DNA from: Clusia tigrina
Taxonomy: Eukaryota > Arthropoda > Insecta > Diptera > Clusiidae
DNA: 64,000 bases
Assembly: GCA_920105625.2 (NCBI GenBank)
Contig: OV050030.1
Span: 254,975,889 to 255,039,888 of the forward strand
Reading direction: 5' to 3'
Of this stretch, positions 1 to 11,823 are shown one piece after another (the first letter of the stretch is position 1; every line of letters begins with the position of its first letter). The notes beneath the pieces were generated by a model. That model saw only the letters and a program-made list of their open reading frames with translations, was not told the origin of the DNA and did no database searches. Both the position numbers and the translations under genes were made by a program.

Positions 1-449
1 ATGGTTACAAAATTTCAAGGTTCTATGACGCTCCAGTAAAAAGTTACAAGCATTTGTATGTTGCAAACATTGATAGGTGTAGGACGTACCGTATAGAAGT
101 TAGGGCCATTTGAAGTTTTATCAGTGTTTGATTTGGGACTCAAGGGTAGCATAGCTTTGAGCGATAGCTTAAATTGACAAGAGGCTCGATTACTTTATTG
201 TTACAAAATTTCAAGGTTTTATGACGCTCCAGTAAAAAGTTACAAGCATTTGTACGTTGCAAACGTTGATAGGTGTAGGACGTACAGTATAGAAGTTAGG
301 GCCATTTGAAGTTTTATCAGTGTTTGATTTGAGACTCGAGGGTAGCATAGCTTCGAGCAATAGCTTAAATTGACAAGAGGCTCGAGTACTTTATTGTTGC
401 AAAATTTCAAGGTTTTATGACGCTCCAGTAAAAAGTTACAAGCATTTGT
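1..449 (+). repeat. Partial monomer plus two divergent monomers at window edge
   Basis: The window opens about 57 bp before a monomer start, so the array continues to the left. The monomers at 58 and 254 are relatively diverged: the first has GGCTCGATTAC in place of the usual XhoI/ScaI sequence, and the second has ACGTTGCAAACG at its start and GACTCGAGGG in its middle. No gene or unique sequence is present. Confidence 0.9.
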
Positions 450-3400
450 ATGTTGCAAACTTTGATAGTTGTAGGACGTACCATATTGAAGTTAGGGCCA
501 TTTGAAGTTTTATCAGTGTTTGATTTGGGACTCAAGGGTAGCATAGCTTTGAGCGATAGCTTAAATTTACAAGAGGCTCGAGTACTGTATTGTTACAAAA
601 TGTCAAGGTTTTATGACGCTCCAGTAAAAAGTTACAAGCATTTGTATGTTGCAAACTTTCATACGTGTAGGACGTACCGTATAGAAGTTAGGGCCATTTG
701 AAGTTTTATCAGTGTTTGATTTGGGACTCCAGGGTAGCATAGCTTTGAGTGATAGCTTAAATTGACAAGAGGCTCGAGTACTTTATTGTTACAAAATTTC
801 AAGATTTTATGACGCTCCAGTGAAAAGTTACAAGCATTTGTATGTTGCAAACTTTGATAGGTGTAGGACGTATCGTATAGAAGTTAGGGCCATTTGATGT
901 TTTATCAGTGTTTGATTTGGGACTCAAGGGTAGCATAGCTTTGAGCGATAGCTTAAATTGACAAGAGGCCCGAGTACTTTATTGTTGCAAAATTTCAAGG
1001 TTTTATGACGCTGCAGTAAAAAGTTACAAGCATTTTGTATGTTGCGAACTTTGATAAGTGTAGGACGTCCGTATAGAAGTTAGGGCCATTTGATGTTTTA
1101 TCAGTGTTTGATTTGGGACTCAAGGGGTAGCATAGCTTTGAGCGAGAGCTTAAATTGACAAGAGGCTCGAGTACTTTATTGTTACAAAATTTCAAGGTTT
1201 TATGAACCTCCAGTAAAAAGTTACAAGCATTTGTATGTTGCAAACTTTGATAGGTGTAGGACGTACCGTATAGAAGTTAGCGCCATTTGAAGCTTTATCA
1301 GTGTTTGATTTGGGACTCAAGGGTAGCATAGCTTTGAGCGATAGCTTAAATTGACAAGAAGCTCGAGTACTTTATTGTTACAAAATTTCAAGGTTTTATG
1401 ACGCTCCAGTAAAAAGTTACGAGCATTTGTATGTTGCAAACTTTGATAGGGGTAGGACGTACCGTATATAAGTTAGGGCCATTTGAAGTTTTATCAGTGT
1501 TTGATTTGGGACTCAAGGGTAGCATGGCTCTGAGCGATAGCTTCAATTCACAAGAGGCTCGAGTACTTTATAGTTACAAAATTTCAAGGTTTTATGACGC
1601 TCCAGTAAAAAGTTACAAGCATTTGTATGTTGCAAACTTTGATAGTTGTAGGACGTACCATATTGAAGTTAGGGCCATTTGAAGTTTTATCAGTGTTTGA
1701 TTTGGGACTCAAGGGTAGCATAGCTTTGAGCGATAGCTTAAATTTACAAGAGGCTCGAGTACTGTATTGTTACAAAATGTCAAGGTTTTATGACGCTCCA
1801 GTAAAAAGTTACAAGCATTTGTATGTTGCAAACTTTCATAGGTGTAGGACGTACCGTATAGAAGTTAGGGCCATTTGAAGTTTTATCAGTGTTTGATTTG
1901 GGACTCAAGGGTAGCATAGCTTTGAGTGATAGCTTAAATTGACAAGAGGCTCGAGTAATTTATTGTTACAAAATTTCAAGATTTTATGACGCTCCAGTAA
2001 AAAGTTACAAGCATTTGTATGTTGCAAACTTTGATAGGTGTAGGACGTATCGTATAGAAGTTAGGGCCATTTGAAGTTTTATCAGTGTTTGATTTGGGAC
2101 TCAAGGGTAGCATAGCTTCGAGCGATAGCTTAAATTGACAAGAGGCTCGAGTACTTTATTGTTGCAAAATTTCAAGGTTTTATGACGCTCCAGTAAAAAG
2201 TTACAAGCATTTGTATGTTGCAAACTTTGATAGTTGTAGGACGTACCATATTGAAGTTAGGGCCATTTGAAGTTTTATCAGTGTTTGATTTGGGACTCAA
2301 GGGTAGCATAGCTTTGAGCGATAGCTTAAATTTACAAGAGGCTCGAGTACTGTATTGTTACAAAATGTCAAGGTTTTATGACGCTCCAGTAAAAAGTTAC
2401 AAGCATTTGTATGTTGCAAACTTTCATAGGTGTAGGACGTACCGTATAGAAGTTAGGACCATTTGAAGTTTTATCAGTGTTTGATTTGGGACTCCAGGGT
2501 AGCATAGCTTTGAGTGATAGCTTAAATTGACAAGAGGCTCGAGTACTTTATTGTTACAAAATTTCAAGATTTTATGACGCTCCAGTGAAAAGTTACAAGC
2601 ATTTGTATGTTGCAAACTTTGATAGGTGTAGGACGTATCGTATAGAAGTTAGGGCCATTTGATGTTTTATCAGTGTTTGATTTGGGACTCAAGGGTAGCA
2701 TAGCTTTGAGCGATAGCTTAAATTGACAAGAGGCTCGAGTACTTTATTGTTGCAAAATTTCAAGGTTTTATGACGCTGCAGTAAAAAGTTACAAGCATTT
2801 TGTATGTTGCAAACTTTGATAAGTGTAGGACGTCCGTATAGAAGTTAGGGCCATTTGATGTTTTATCAGTGTTTGATTTGGGACTCAAGGGGTAGCATAG
2901 CTTTGAGCGAGAGCTTAAATTGACAAGAGACTCGAGTACTTTATTGTTACAAAATTTCAAGGTTTTATGAACCTCCAGTAAAAAGTTACAAGCATTTGTA
3001 TGTTGCAAACTTTGATAGGTGTAGGACGTACCGTATAGAAGTTAGCGCCATTTGAAGTTTTATCAGTGTTTGATTTGGGACTCAAGGGTAGCATAGCTTT
3101 GAGCGAGAGCTTAAATTGACAAGAGGCTCGAGTACTTTATTGTTACAAAATTTCAAGGTATTATGAACCTCCAGTAAAAAGTTACAAGCATTTGTATGTT
3201 GCAAACTTTGATAGGTGTAGGACGTACCGTATAGAAGTTAGCGCAATTTGAAGTTTTATCAGTGTTTGATTTGGGACTCAAGGGTAGCATAGCTTTGAGC
3301 GATAGCTTAAATTGACAAGAAGCTCGAGTACTTTATTGTTACAAAATTTCAAGGTTTTATGACGCTCCAGTAAAAAGTTACGAGCATTTGTATGTTGCAA

Positions 3401-3586
3401 ACTTTGATAGAGTAGGACGTACCGTATAGAAGTTAGGGCCATTTGAAGTTTTATCAGTGTTTGATTTGGGACTCAAGGGTAGCATGGCTCTGAGCGATAG
3501 CTTCAATTCACAAGAGGCTCGAGTACTTAATAGTTACAAAATTTCAAGGTTTTATGACGCTCCAGTAAAAAGTTACAAGCATTTGT
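450..3586 (+). repeat. 9-monomer HOR, two copies (spacing 1765 bp)
   Basis: Monomers from 450 to 1626 recur in the same order from 2215. Shared rare variants prove a segmental duplication: ACCATATTGAAG at the first monomer of each copy, GACTCCAGGG and CAGTGAAAAG in the second, GACGCTGCAG in the third, and the paired extra T (CATTTTGTATG) and missing A (GACGTCCG) in the third and fourth. The second copy has one extra monomer near 3000-3195, carrying GGTATTATGAACC. Between the copies, 1627-2214 is a shorter copy of the first three monomers, so the block is itself nested. One monomer, 3392-3586, is 195 bp through a missing G (GATAGAGTAGG). Confidence 0.85.
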
Positions 3587-4370
3587 ATGCTGCAAACATT
3601 GATAGCTGTAGGACGTACCGTATATAAGTTAGGGCCATTTGAAGTTTTATCAGTGTTTGATTTGAGACTCAAGGGTAGCATAGCTTTGAGCGATAGCTTA
3701 AATTGACAAGAGGCTCGAGTACTTTATTGGTTCAAAATTTCAAGGGTTTATGGCGCTCCAGTAAAAAGTTACAAGCATTTGTATGTTGCAAACTTTGATA
3801 GGTGTAGGACGTACCGTTTCGAAGTTAGGGCCATTTGAAGTTTTATCAGAATTTGATTTGGGACTCAAGGGTAGCATGGCTCTGAGCGATAGCTTCAATT
3901 CACAAGAGGCTCGAGTACTTTATAGTTACAAAATTTCAAGGTTTTATGACGCTCCAGTAAAAAGTTACAAGCATTTGTATGCTGCAAACATTGATATCTG
4001 TAGGACGTACCGTATATAAGTTAGGGCCATTTGAAGTTTTATCAGTGTTTGATTTGAGACTCAAGGGTAGCATAGCTTTGAGCGATAGCTTAAATTGACA
4101 AGAGGCTGGAGTACTTTATTGGTTCAAAATTTCAAGGTTTTATGACGCTCCAGTAAAAAGTTACAAGCATTTGTATGTTGCAAACTTTGATAGGTGTAGG
4201 ACGTACCGTTTCGAAGTTAGGGCCATTTGAAGTTTTATCAGTGTTTGATTTGGGACTCAAGGGTAGCATAGCTTTGACCGATAGCTTCAATTGACAAGAG
4301 GCTCGAGTACTTTATGGTTACAAATTTTCAAGGTTCTATGACGCTCCAGTAAAAAGTTACAAGCATTTGT
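3587..4370 (+). repeat. Mixed monomers, including a hybrid at 3783-3978
   Basis: Four monomers. Those at 3587 and 3979 belong to the class with ATGCTGCAAACATTG, GTATATAAG and TTGGTTCAAAA (class d of the later 5-mer). The monomer at 3783 starts like class b (TTTCGAAG, then CAGAATTTG) and then switches to class c (GCATGGCTCTGAGC, TTCAATTCACAAG), so it looks like a recombinant with its breakpoint in the intervening shared stretch. The monomer at 4175 carries TTTCGAAG and TTTGACCGATAGC. Confidence 0.75.
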
Positions 4371-6919
4371 ATGTTGCAAACATTGATAGGTGTAGGACGT
4401 ACCGTATAGAAGTTAGGGCCATTTGAAGTTATATCAGTGTTTGATTTGGGACTCAAGGGTAGCATAGCTTTGAGCGATAGCTTAAATTGACAAGAGGCTC
4501 GAGTACTTTATTGTTGCAAAATTTCAAGGTTTTATGACGCTCCAGTAAAAAGTTACAAGCATTTTGTATGTTGCAAACTTTGATAAGTGTAGGACGTCCG
4601 TATAGAAGTTAGGGCCATTTGAAGTTTTATCAGTGTTTGATTTGGGACTTAAGGGTAGCATAGCTTTGAGCGATAGCTCAAATTGACAAGAGGCTCGAGT
4701 ACTTTATTGTTACAAAATTTCAAGGTTTTATGACGCTCCAGTAAATAGTTACGAGCATTTGTATGTTGCAAACTTTGATAGCTGTAGGACGTACCGAATA
4801 GAAGTTAGGGCCATTTGATGTTTTATCAGTGTTTGATTTGGGACTCAAGAGTAGCTTAGCTTTGACCGATAGCTTCAAGTGACAAGAGGCTCGAGTACTT
4901 TATGGTTACAAAATTTCAAGGTTCTATGACGCTCCAGTAAAAAGTTACAAGCATTTGTATGTTGCAAACTTTGATAGGTGTAGGACATACCGTATAGAAG
5001 TTAGGGCCATTTGATGCTTTATCAGTGTTTGATTTGGGACTCAAGGGTAGCATTGCTTTGACCGATAGCTTCAATTTACAAGAGGCTCGAGTACTTTATG
5101 GTTACAAAATTTCAAGGTTCTATGACGCTCCAGTAAAAAGTTACAAGCATTTGTATGTTGCAAACTTTGATAGGTGTAGGACATACCGTATAGAAGTTAG
5201 GGCCATTTGATGTTTTATCAGTGTTTGATTTGGGACTCAAGGGGTAGCATAGCTTTGAGCGAGAGCTTAAATTGACAAGAGGCTCGAGTACTTTATTGTT
5301 ACAAAATATCAAGGTTTTATGACGCTCCAGTAAAAAGCTACGAGCATTTGTATGTTGCAAACTTTGATAGGAGTAGGACGTACCGTATAGAAGTTAGCGC
5401 CATTTGAAGTTTTATCAGTGTTTGATTTGAGACTCAAGGGTAGCATAGCTTTGAGCGATAGCTTAAATTGACAAGAGGCTCGAGTACTTTATTTGTTCAA
5501 AATTTCAAGATTTTATGACGCTCCAGTAAAAAGTTACAAGCATTTGTATGTTGCAAACTTTGATAAGTGTAGGACGTACCGTATAGAAGTTAGGGCCATT
5601 TGAAGTTTTATCAGTGTTTGACTTGGGACTCAAGGGTAGCATAGCTTTGAGCGATAGCTTAAATTGACAAGAGAATCGAGAACTTTATTGTTACAAAATT
5701 TCAAGGTTTTATGACGCTCCAGTAAAAAGTTACAAGCTTTTGTATGTTGCAAACTTTGATAGGTGTAGGACGTACCGTATAGAAGTTAGGGCCACTTGAA
5801 GTTTTATCAGTGTTTGATTTGAGACTCAAGGGTAGCATAGCTTTGAGCGATAGCTTAAATTGACAAGAGGCTCGAGTACTTTATTGTTGCAAAATTTCAA
5901 GGTTTTATGACGCTCCAGTAAAAAGTTACAAGCATTTGTATGTTGCAAACTTTGATAGGTGTAGGACGTACCGTATAGAAGTTAGGGCCATTTGAAGTTT
6001 TATCAGTGTTTGATTTGGGACTCAAGGGTAGCATAGCTTTGAGCGATAGCTTAAATTGACAAGAGGCCCGAGTAATTTATAGTTACAAAATTTCAAGGTT
6101 TTATGACGCTCCAGTAAAAAGTTACAAGCATTTGTATGTTGCAAACTTTGATAGGTGTAGGACGTACCGTATAGAAGTTAGGGCCATTTGAAGTTTTATC
6201 AGTGTTTGATTTGGGACTCAAGGGTAGCATAGCTTTGAGCGATAGCTTAGATTGACAAGAGACTCAAGTACTTTATTGTTACAAAATTTCAAAGTTTTAT
6301 GACGCTCCAGTAAAAAGTTACAAGCATTTGTATGTTGCAAACTTTGATAGGTGTAGGACATACCGTATAGAAGTTAGGGCCATTTGAAGTTTTATCAGTG
6401 TTTGATTTGGGACTGAAGGGTAGCATAGCTTTCAGCGATAGCTTAAATTGACAAGAGGCTCGAGTACTTTATAGTTACACAATTTCAGGGTTTTATGACA
6501 CTCCAGTAAAAAGTTACAAGCATTTCTATGCTGCAAACTTTGATAGCTGTAGGACGTACCGTATAGAAGTTAGGGCCATTTGAAGTTTTATCAGTGTTTG
6601 ATTTGGGACTGAAGGGTAGCATAGCTTTGAGCGATAGCTTAAATTGACAAGAGGCTCGAGTACTTTATACTTACACAATTTCAAGGTTTTATGACGATCC
6701 AGTAAAAAGTTACAAGCATTTGTATGCTGCAAACTTTGATAGCTGTAGGACATACCGTATAGAAGTTAGGGCCACTTGAAGTTTTATCAGTGTTTGATTT
6801 GGGACACAAGGGTAGCATAGCTTTGAGCGATAGCTTAAGTTGACAAGAGGCTCGAGTACTTTACTGCAACAAAATTTCAAGGTTTTATGACGCTCCAGTA
6901 ATAAGTTACAAGCATTTGT
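4371..6919 (+). repeat. Block B, first copy (13 mixed monomers)
   Basis: This is an ordered series of distinctive monomers. In order they carry TTGACCGATAGC, GGACATACCG, an extra G in AAGGGGTAGC with GCGAGAGC (a 197-bp monomer at 5155), GAGAATCGAGAAC with a HindIII site (ACAAGCTTTTG), GCCCGAGTAATTT, GCTTAGATTGAC, and three monomers with GGGACTGAAGG and TTACACAATTTC. The same order occurs again from 15353, displaced by 10982 bp, and from about 34760 in expanded form. Block B therefore behaves as a long segmental unit inside the array. No coding content. Confidence 0.8.
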
Positions 6920-9271
6920 ATGTTGCAAAGTTTGATAGATGCAGGACGTACCGTATAGAAGTTAGGGCCATTTGAAGTTTTATCAGTGTTTAATTTGGGA
7001 CTCAAGGGTAGCATAGCTTTGAGCGATAGCTTAAATTGACAAGAGGCTTGAGCACTTTATTGTTACAAAATTTCAAGGTTTTATGACGCTCCAGTAAAAA
7101 GTTACAAGCATTTGTATGTTGCAAACTTTGATAGTTGTAGGACGTACCATATAGAAGTTAGGGCCATTTGAAGTTTTATCGGTGTTTGATTTGGGACTCA
7201 AGGGTAGCATAGCTTGGAGCGATAGCTTAAATTTACAAGAGGCTCGAGTACTTTATTGTTTCAAAATGTCAAGGTTTTATGACGCTCCAGTATAAAGTTA
7301 CAAGCATTTGTATGTTGCAAACTTTCATAGGTGTAGGACGTACCGTATAGAAGTTAGGGCCATTTGAAGTTCTATCATTGTTTGATTTGGGACTCAAGGG
7401 TAGCATAGCTTTGAGCGATAGCTTAAGTTGACAAGAGGCTCGAGTACTTTGCTGCAACAAAATTTCAAGGTTTTATGACGCTCCAGTAATAAGTTACAAG
7501 CATTTGTATGTTGCAAAGTTTGATAGATGCAGGACGTACCGTATAGAAGTTAGGGCCATTTGAAGTTTTATCAGTGTTTGATTTGGGACTCAAGGGTAGC
7601 ATAGCTTTGAGTGATAGCTTAAATTGACAAGAGGCTCGAGTACTTTATTGTTACAAAATTTCAAGATTTTATGACGCTCCAGTAAAAAGTTACAAGCATT
7701 TGTATGTTGCAAACTTTGATAGGTGTAGGACGTATCGTACAGAAGTTAGGGCCATTTGAAGTTTTATCAGTGTTTGATTTGGAACTCAAGGGTAGCATAG
7801 CTTTGAGCGATAGCTTAAATTGACAAGAGGCTCGAGTACTTTATTGTTGCAAAATTTCAAGGTTTTATGACGCTCCAGTAAAAAGTTACAAGCATTTTGT
7901 ATCTTGCAAACTTTGATAAGTGTAGGACGTCCGTATAGAAGTTAGGGCCATTTGAAGTTTTATCAGTGTTTGATTTGAGACTCAAGGGTAGCATAGCTTT
8001 GAGCGATAGCTTAAATTGACAAGAGGCTCGAGTACTTTATTGTTGCAAAATTTCAAGGTTTTATGACGCTCCAGTAAAAAGTTACAAGCATTTGTATGTT
8101 GCAAACTTTGATAGGTGTAGGACGTACCGTTTCGAAGTTAGGGCCATTTGAAGTTTTATCAGAATTTGATTTGGGACTCAAGGGTAGCATAGCTTTGAGC
8201 GATAGCTTAAATTGACAAGAGGCTCGAGTACTTTATTGTTGCAAAATTTCAAGGTTTTATGACGCTCCAGTAAAAAGTTACAAGCATTTGTATGTTGCAA
8301 ACTTTGATAGGTGTAGGACGTACCGTTTCGAAGTTAGGGCCATTTGAAGTTTTATCAGTGTTTGATTTGGAACTCAAGGGTAGCATAGCTTTGAGCGATA
8401 GCTCAAATTTACAAGAGGCTCGAGTACTTTATTGTTACAAAATTTCAAGGTTTTATGACGCTCCAGTAAAAAGTTACGAGCATTTGTATGTTGCAAACTT
8501 TGATAGGAGTTGGATGTACCGTATAGAAGTTAGGGCCATTTGAAGTTTTATCAGTGTTTGATTTGGGACTCAAGGGTAGCATGGCTCTGAGCGATAGCTT
8601 CAATTCACAAGAGGCTCGAGTACTTTATAGTTACAAAATTTCAAGGTTTTATGACGCTCCAGTAAAAAGTTACAAGCATTTGTATGCTGCAAACATTGAT
8701 AGCTGTAGGACGTACCGTATATAAGTTAGGGCCATTTGAAGTTTTATCAGTGTTTGATTTGAGACTCAAGGGTAGCATAGCTTTGAGCGATAGCTTAAAT
8801 TGACAAGAGGCTCGAGTACTTTATTGGTTCAAAATTTCAAGGTTTTATGACGCTCCAGTAAAAAGTTACAAGCATTTGTATGTTGCAAACTTTGATAGGT
8901 GTAGGACGTACCGTTTCGAAGTTAGGGCCATTTGAAGTTTTATCAGTGTTTGATTTGGGACTTAAGGGTAGCATAGCTTTGAGCGATAGCTCAAATTGAC
9001 AAGAGGCTCGAGTACTTTATTGTTACAAAATTTCAAGGTTTTATGACGCTCCAGTAAAAAGTTACGAGCATTTGTATGTTGCAAACTTTGATAGCTGTAG
9101 GACGTACCGAATAGAAGTTAGGGCCATTTGAAGTTTTATCAGTGTTTGATTTGGGACTCAAGGGTAGCATAGCTTTGAGCGATAGCTTAAATTGACAAGA
9201 GGCTCGAGTACTTTACTGCAACAAAATTTCAAGGTTTTATGACGCTCCAGTAATAAGTTACAAGCATTTGT
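6920..9271 (+). repeat. Block C/D, 12-monomer period (2352 bp)
   Basis: Block C is the monomer series with TTGCAAAGTTTGATAGATGC, then ACCATATAG with AAATTTACAAG and TTGTTTCAAAATG, then TTTCATAGG with AGTTCTATCATTG and CTGCAACAAAA. It starts at 6920 and recurs from 9272, exactly 2352 bp (12 monomers) on. Block D follows: GAGTGATAGC, then GTATCGTACAG with GGAACTC, then the extra-T and missing-A pair, then TTTCGAAG with CAGAATTTG. From 8488 to 9271 the monomers run in the order c-d-e-a of the 5-mer HOR that dominates the right end of the window. Confidence 0.8.
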
Positions 9272-10055
9272 ATGTTGCAAAGTTTGATAGATGCAGGACG
9301 TACCGTATAGAAGTTAGGGCCATTTGAAGTTTTATCAGTGTTTAATTTGGGACTCAAGGGTAGCATAGCTTTGAGCGATAGCTTAAATTGACAAGAGGCT
9401 TGAGCACTTTATTGTTACAAAATTTCAAGGTTTTATGACGCTCCAGTAAAAAGTTACAAGCATTTGTATGTTGCAAACTTTGATAGTTGTAGGACGTACC
9501 ATATAGAAGTTAGGGCCATTTGAAGTTTTATCAGTGTTTGATTTGGGACTCAAGGGTAGCATAGCTTGGAGCGATAGCTTAAATTTACAAGAGGCTCGAG
9601 TACTTTATTGTTTCAAAATGTCAAGGTTTTATGACGCTCCAGTATAAAGTTACAAGCATTTGTATGTTGCAAACTTTCATAGGTGTAGGACGTACCGTAT
9701 AGAAGTTAGGGCCATTTGAAGTTCTATCATTGTTTGATTTGGGACTCAAGGGTAGCATAGCTTTGAGCGATAGCTTAAGTTGACAAGAGGCTCGAGTACT
9801 TTGCTGCAACAAAATTTCAAGGTTTTATGACGCTCCAGTAATAAGTTACAAGCATTTGTATGTTGCAAAGTTTGATAGATGCAGGACGTACCGTATAGAA
9901 GTTAGGGCCATTTGAAGTTTTATCAGTGTTTAATTTGGGACTCAAGGGTAGCATAGCTTTGAGCGCTAGCTTAAATTGACAAGAGGCTTGAGTACTTTAT
10001 TGTTACAAAATTTCAAGGTTTTATGACGCTCCAGTAAAAAGTTACAAGCATTTGT

Positions 10056-10254
10056 ATGTTGCAAACTTTGATAGTTGCAAACTTTGATAGTCGTAGGAAG
10101 TTAGGGCCATTTGAAGTTTTATCAGTGTTTGATTTGGGACTCAAGGGTAGCATAGCTTGGAGCGATAGCTTAAATTTACAAGAGGCTCGAGTACTTTATT
10201 GTTTCAAAATGTCAAGGTTTTATGACGCTCCAGTATAAAGTTACAAGCATTTGT
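10056..10254 (+). repeat. 199-bp monomer with internal micro-duplication and deletion
   Basis: The string TTGCAAACTTTGATAG occurs twice in direct succession in the first 40 bases, and the following segment that normally reads GGACGTACCATATAG is shortened to GTAGGAAG. The net change is +3 bp against the sister monomer at 13785. This is the only monomer I saw with this structure. The change looks like template slippage or microhomology repair, and it incidentally opens a short ORF that I do not regard as a gene. Confidence 0.85.
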
Positions 10255-11626
10255 ATGTTGCAAACTTTCATAGGTGTAGGACGTACCGTATAGAAGTTAG
10301 GGCCATTTGAAGTTTTATCAGTGTTTGATTTGGGACTCAAGAGTAGCATAGCTTTGAGTGATAGCTTAAATTGACAAGAGGCTCGAGTACTTTATTGTTA
10401 CAAAATTTCAAGATTTTATGACGCTCCAGTAAAAAGTTACAAGCATTTGTATGTTGCAAACTTTGATAGGTGTAGGACGTATCGTACAGAAGTTAGGGCC
10501 ATTTGAAGTTTTATCAGTGTTTGATTTGGAACTCAAGGGTAGCATAGCTTTGAGCGATAGCTTAAATTGACAAGAGGCTCGAGTACTTTATTGTTGCAAA
10601 ATTTCAAGGTTTTATGACGCTCCAGTAAAAAGTTACAAGCATTTTGTATCTTGCAAACTTTGATAAGTGTAGGACGTCCGTATAGAAGTTAGGGCCATTT
10701 GAAGTTTTATCAGTGTTTGATTTGAGACTCAAGGGTAGCATAGCTTTGAGCGATAGCTTAAATTGACAAGAGGCTCGAGTACTTTATTGTTGCAAAATTT
10801 CAAGGTTTTATGACGCTCCAGTAAAAAGTTACAAGCATTTGTATGTTGCAAACTTTGATAGGTGTAGGATGTACCGTTTCGAAGTTAGGGCCATTTGAAG
10901 TTTTATCAGAATTTGATTTGGGACTCAAGGGTAGCATAGCTTTGAGCGATAGCTTAAATTGACAAGAGGCTCGAGTACTTTATAGTTACAAAATTTCAAG
11001 GTTTTGTGACGCTCCAGTAAAAAGTTACGAGCATTTGTATGTTGCAAACTTTGATAGGAGTAGGATGTACCGTATAGAAGTTAGGGCCATTTGAAGTTTT
11101 ATCAGTGTTTGATTTGGGACTCAAGGGTAGCATGGCTCTGAGGGATAGCTTCAATTCACAAGAGGCTCGAGTACTTTATAGTTACAAAATTTCAAGGTTT
11201 TATGACGCTCCAGTAAAAAGTTACAAGCATTTGTATGCTGCAAACATTGATAGCTGTAGGACGTACCGTATATAAGTTAGGGCCATTTGAAGTTTTATCA
11301 GTGTTTGATTTGAGACTCAAGGGTAGCATAGCTTTGAGCGATAGCTTAAATTGACAAGAGGCTCGAGTACTTTACTGGTTCAAAATTTCAAGGTTTTATG
11401 ACGCTCCAGTAAAAAGTTACAAGCATTTGTATGTTGCAAACTTTGATAGGTGTAGGACGTACCGTTTCGAAGTTAGGGCCATTTGAAGTTTTATCAGTGT
11501 TTGATTTGGGACTCAAGGGTAGCATAGCTTTGACCGATAGCTTCAATTGACAAGAGGCTCGAGTACTTTATGGTTACAAATTTTCAAGGATCAATGACGT
11601 TCCAGTAAAAAGTTACAAGCATTTGT

Positions 11627-11823
11627 ATGTTGCAAACATTGATAGGTGTAGGACGTACCGTATAGAAGTTAGGGCCATTTGAAGTTTTATCAGTGTTTGA
11701 TTTGGGACTTAAGGGTAGCATAGCTTTGAGCGATAGCTTAAATTGACAAGAGGCTCGAGTACTTTATTGTTGCAAAATTTCAAGGTTTTATGACGCTCCA
11801 GTAAAAAGTTACAAGCATTTTGT
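11627..11823 (+). repeat. 197-bp monomer ending at a recombination junction
   Basis: Elsewhere the extra T in CATTTTGTATG is followed about 35 bp later, in the next monomer, by a missing A (GACGTCCG), which keeps the array at 196 bp. Here the extra T is present, but the next monomer, at 11824, reads GCTGTAGGACGTACCGAATAG with the A intact. The junction therefore joins two monomer lineages, with the crossover inside roughly 35 bp of shared sequence. Confidence 0.8.
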
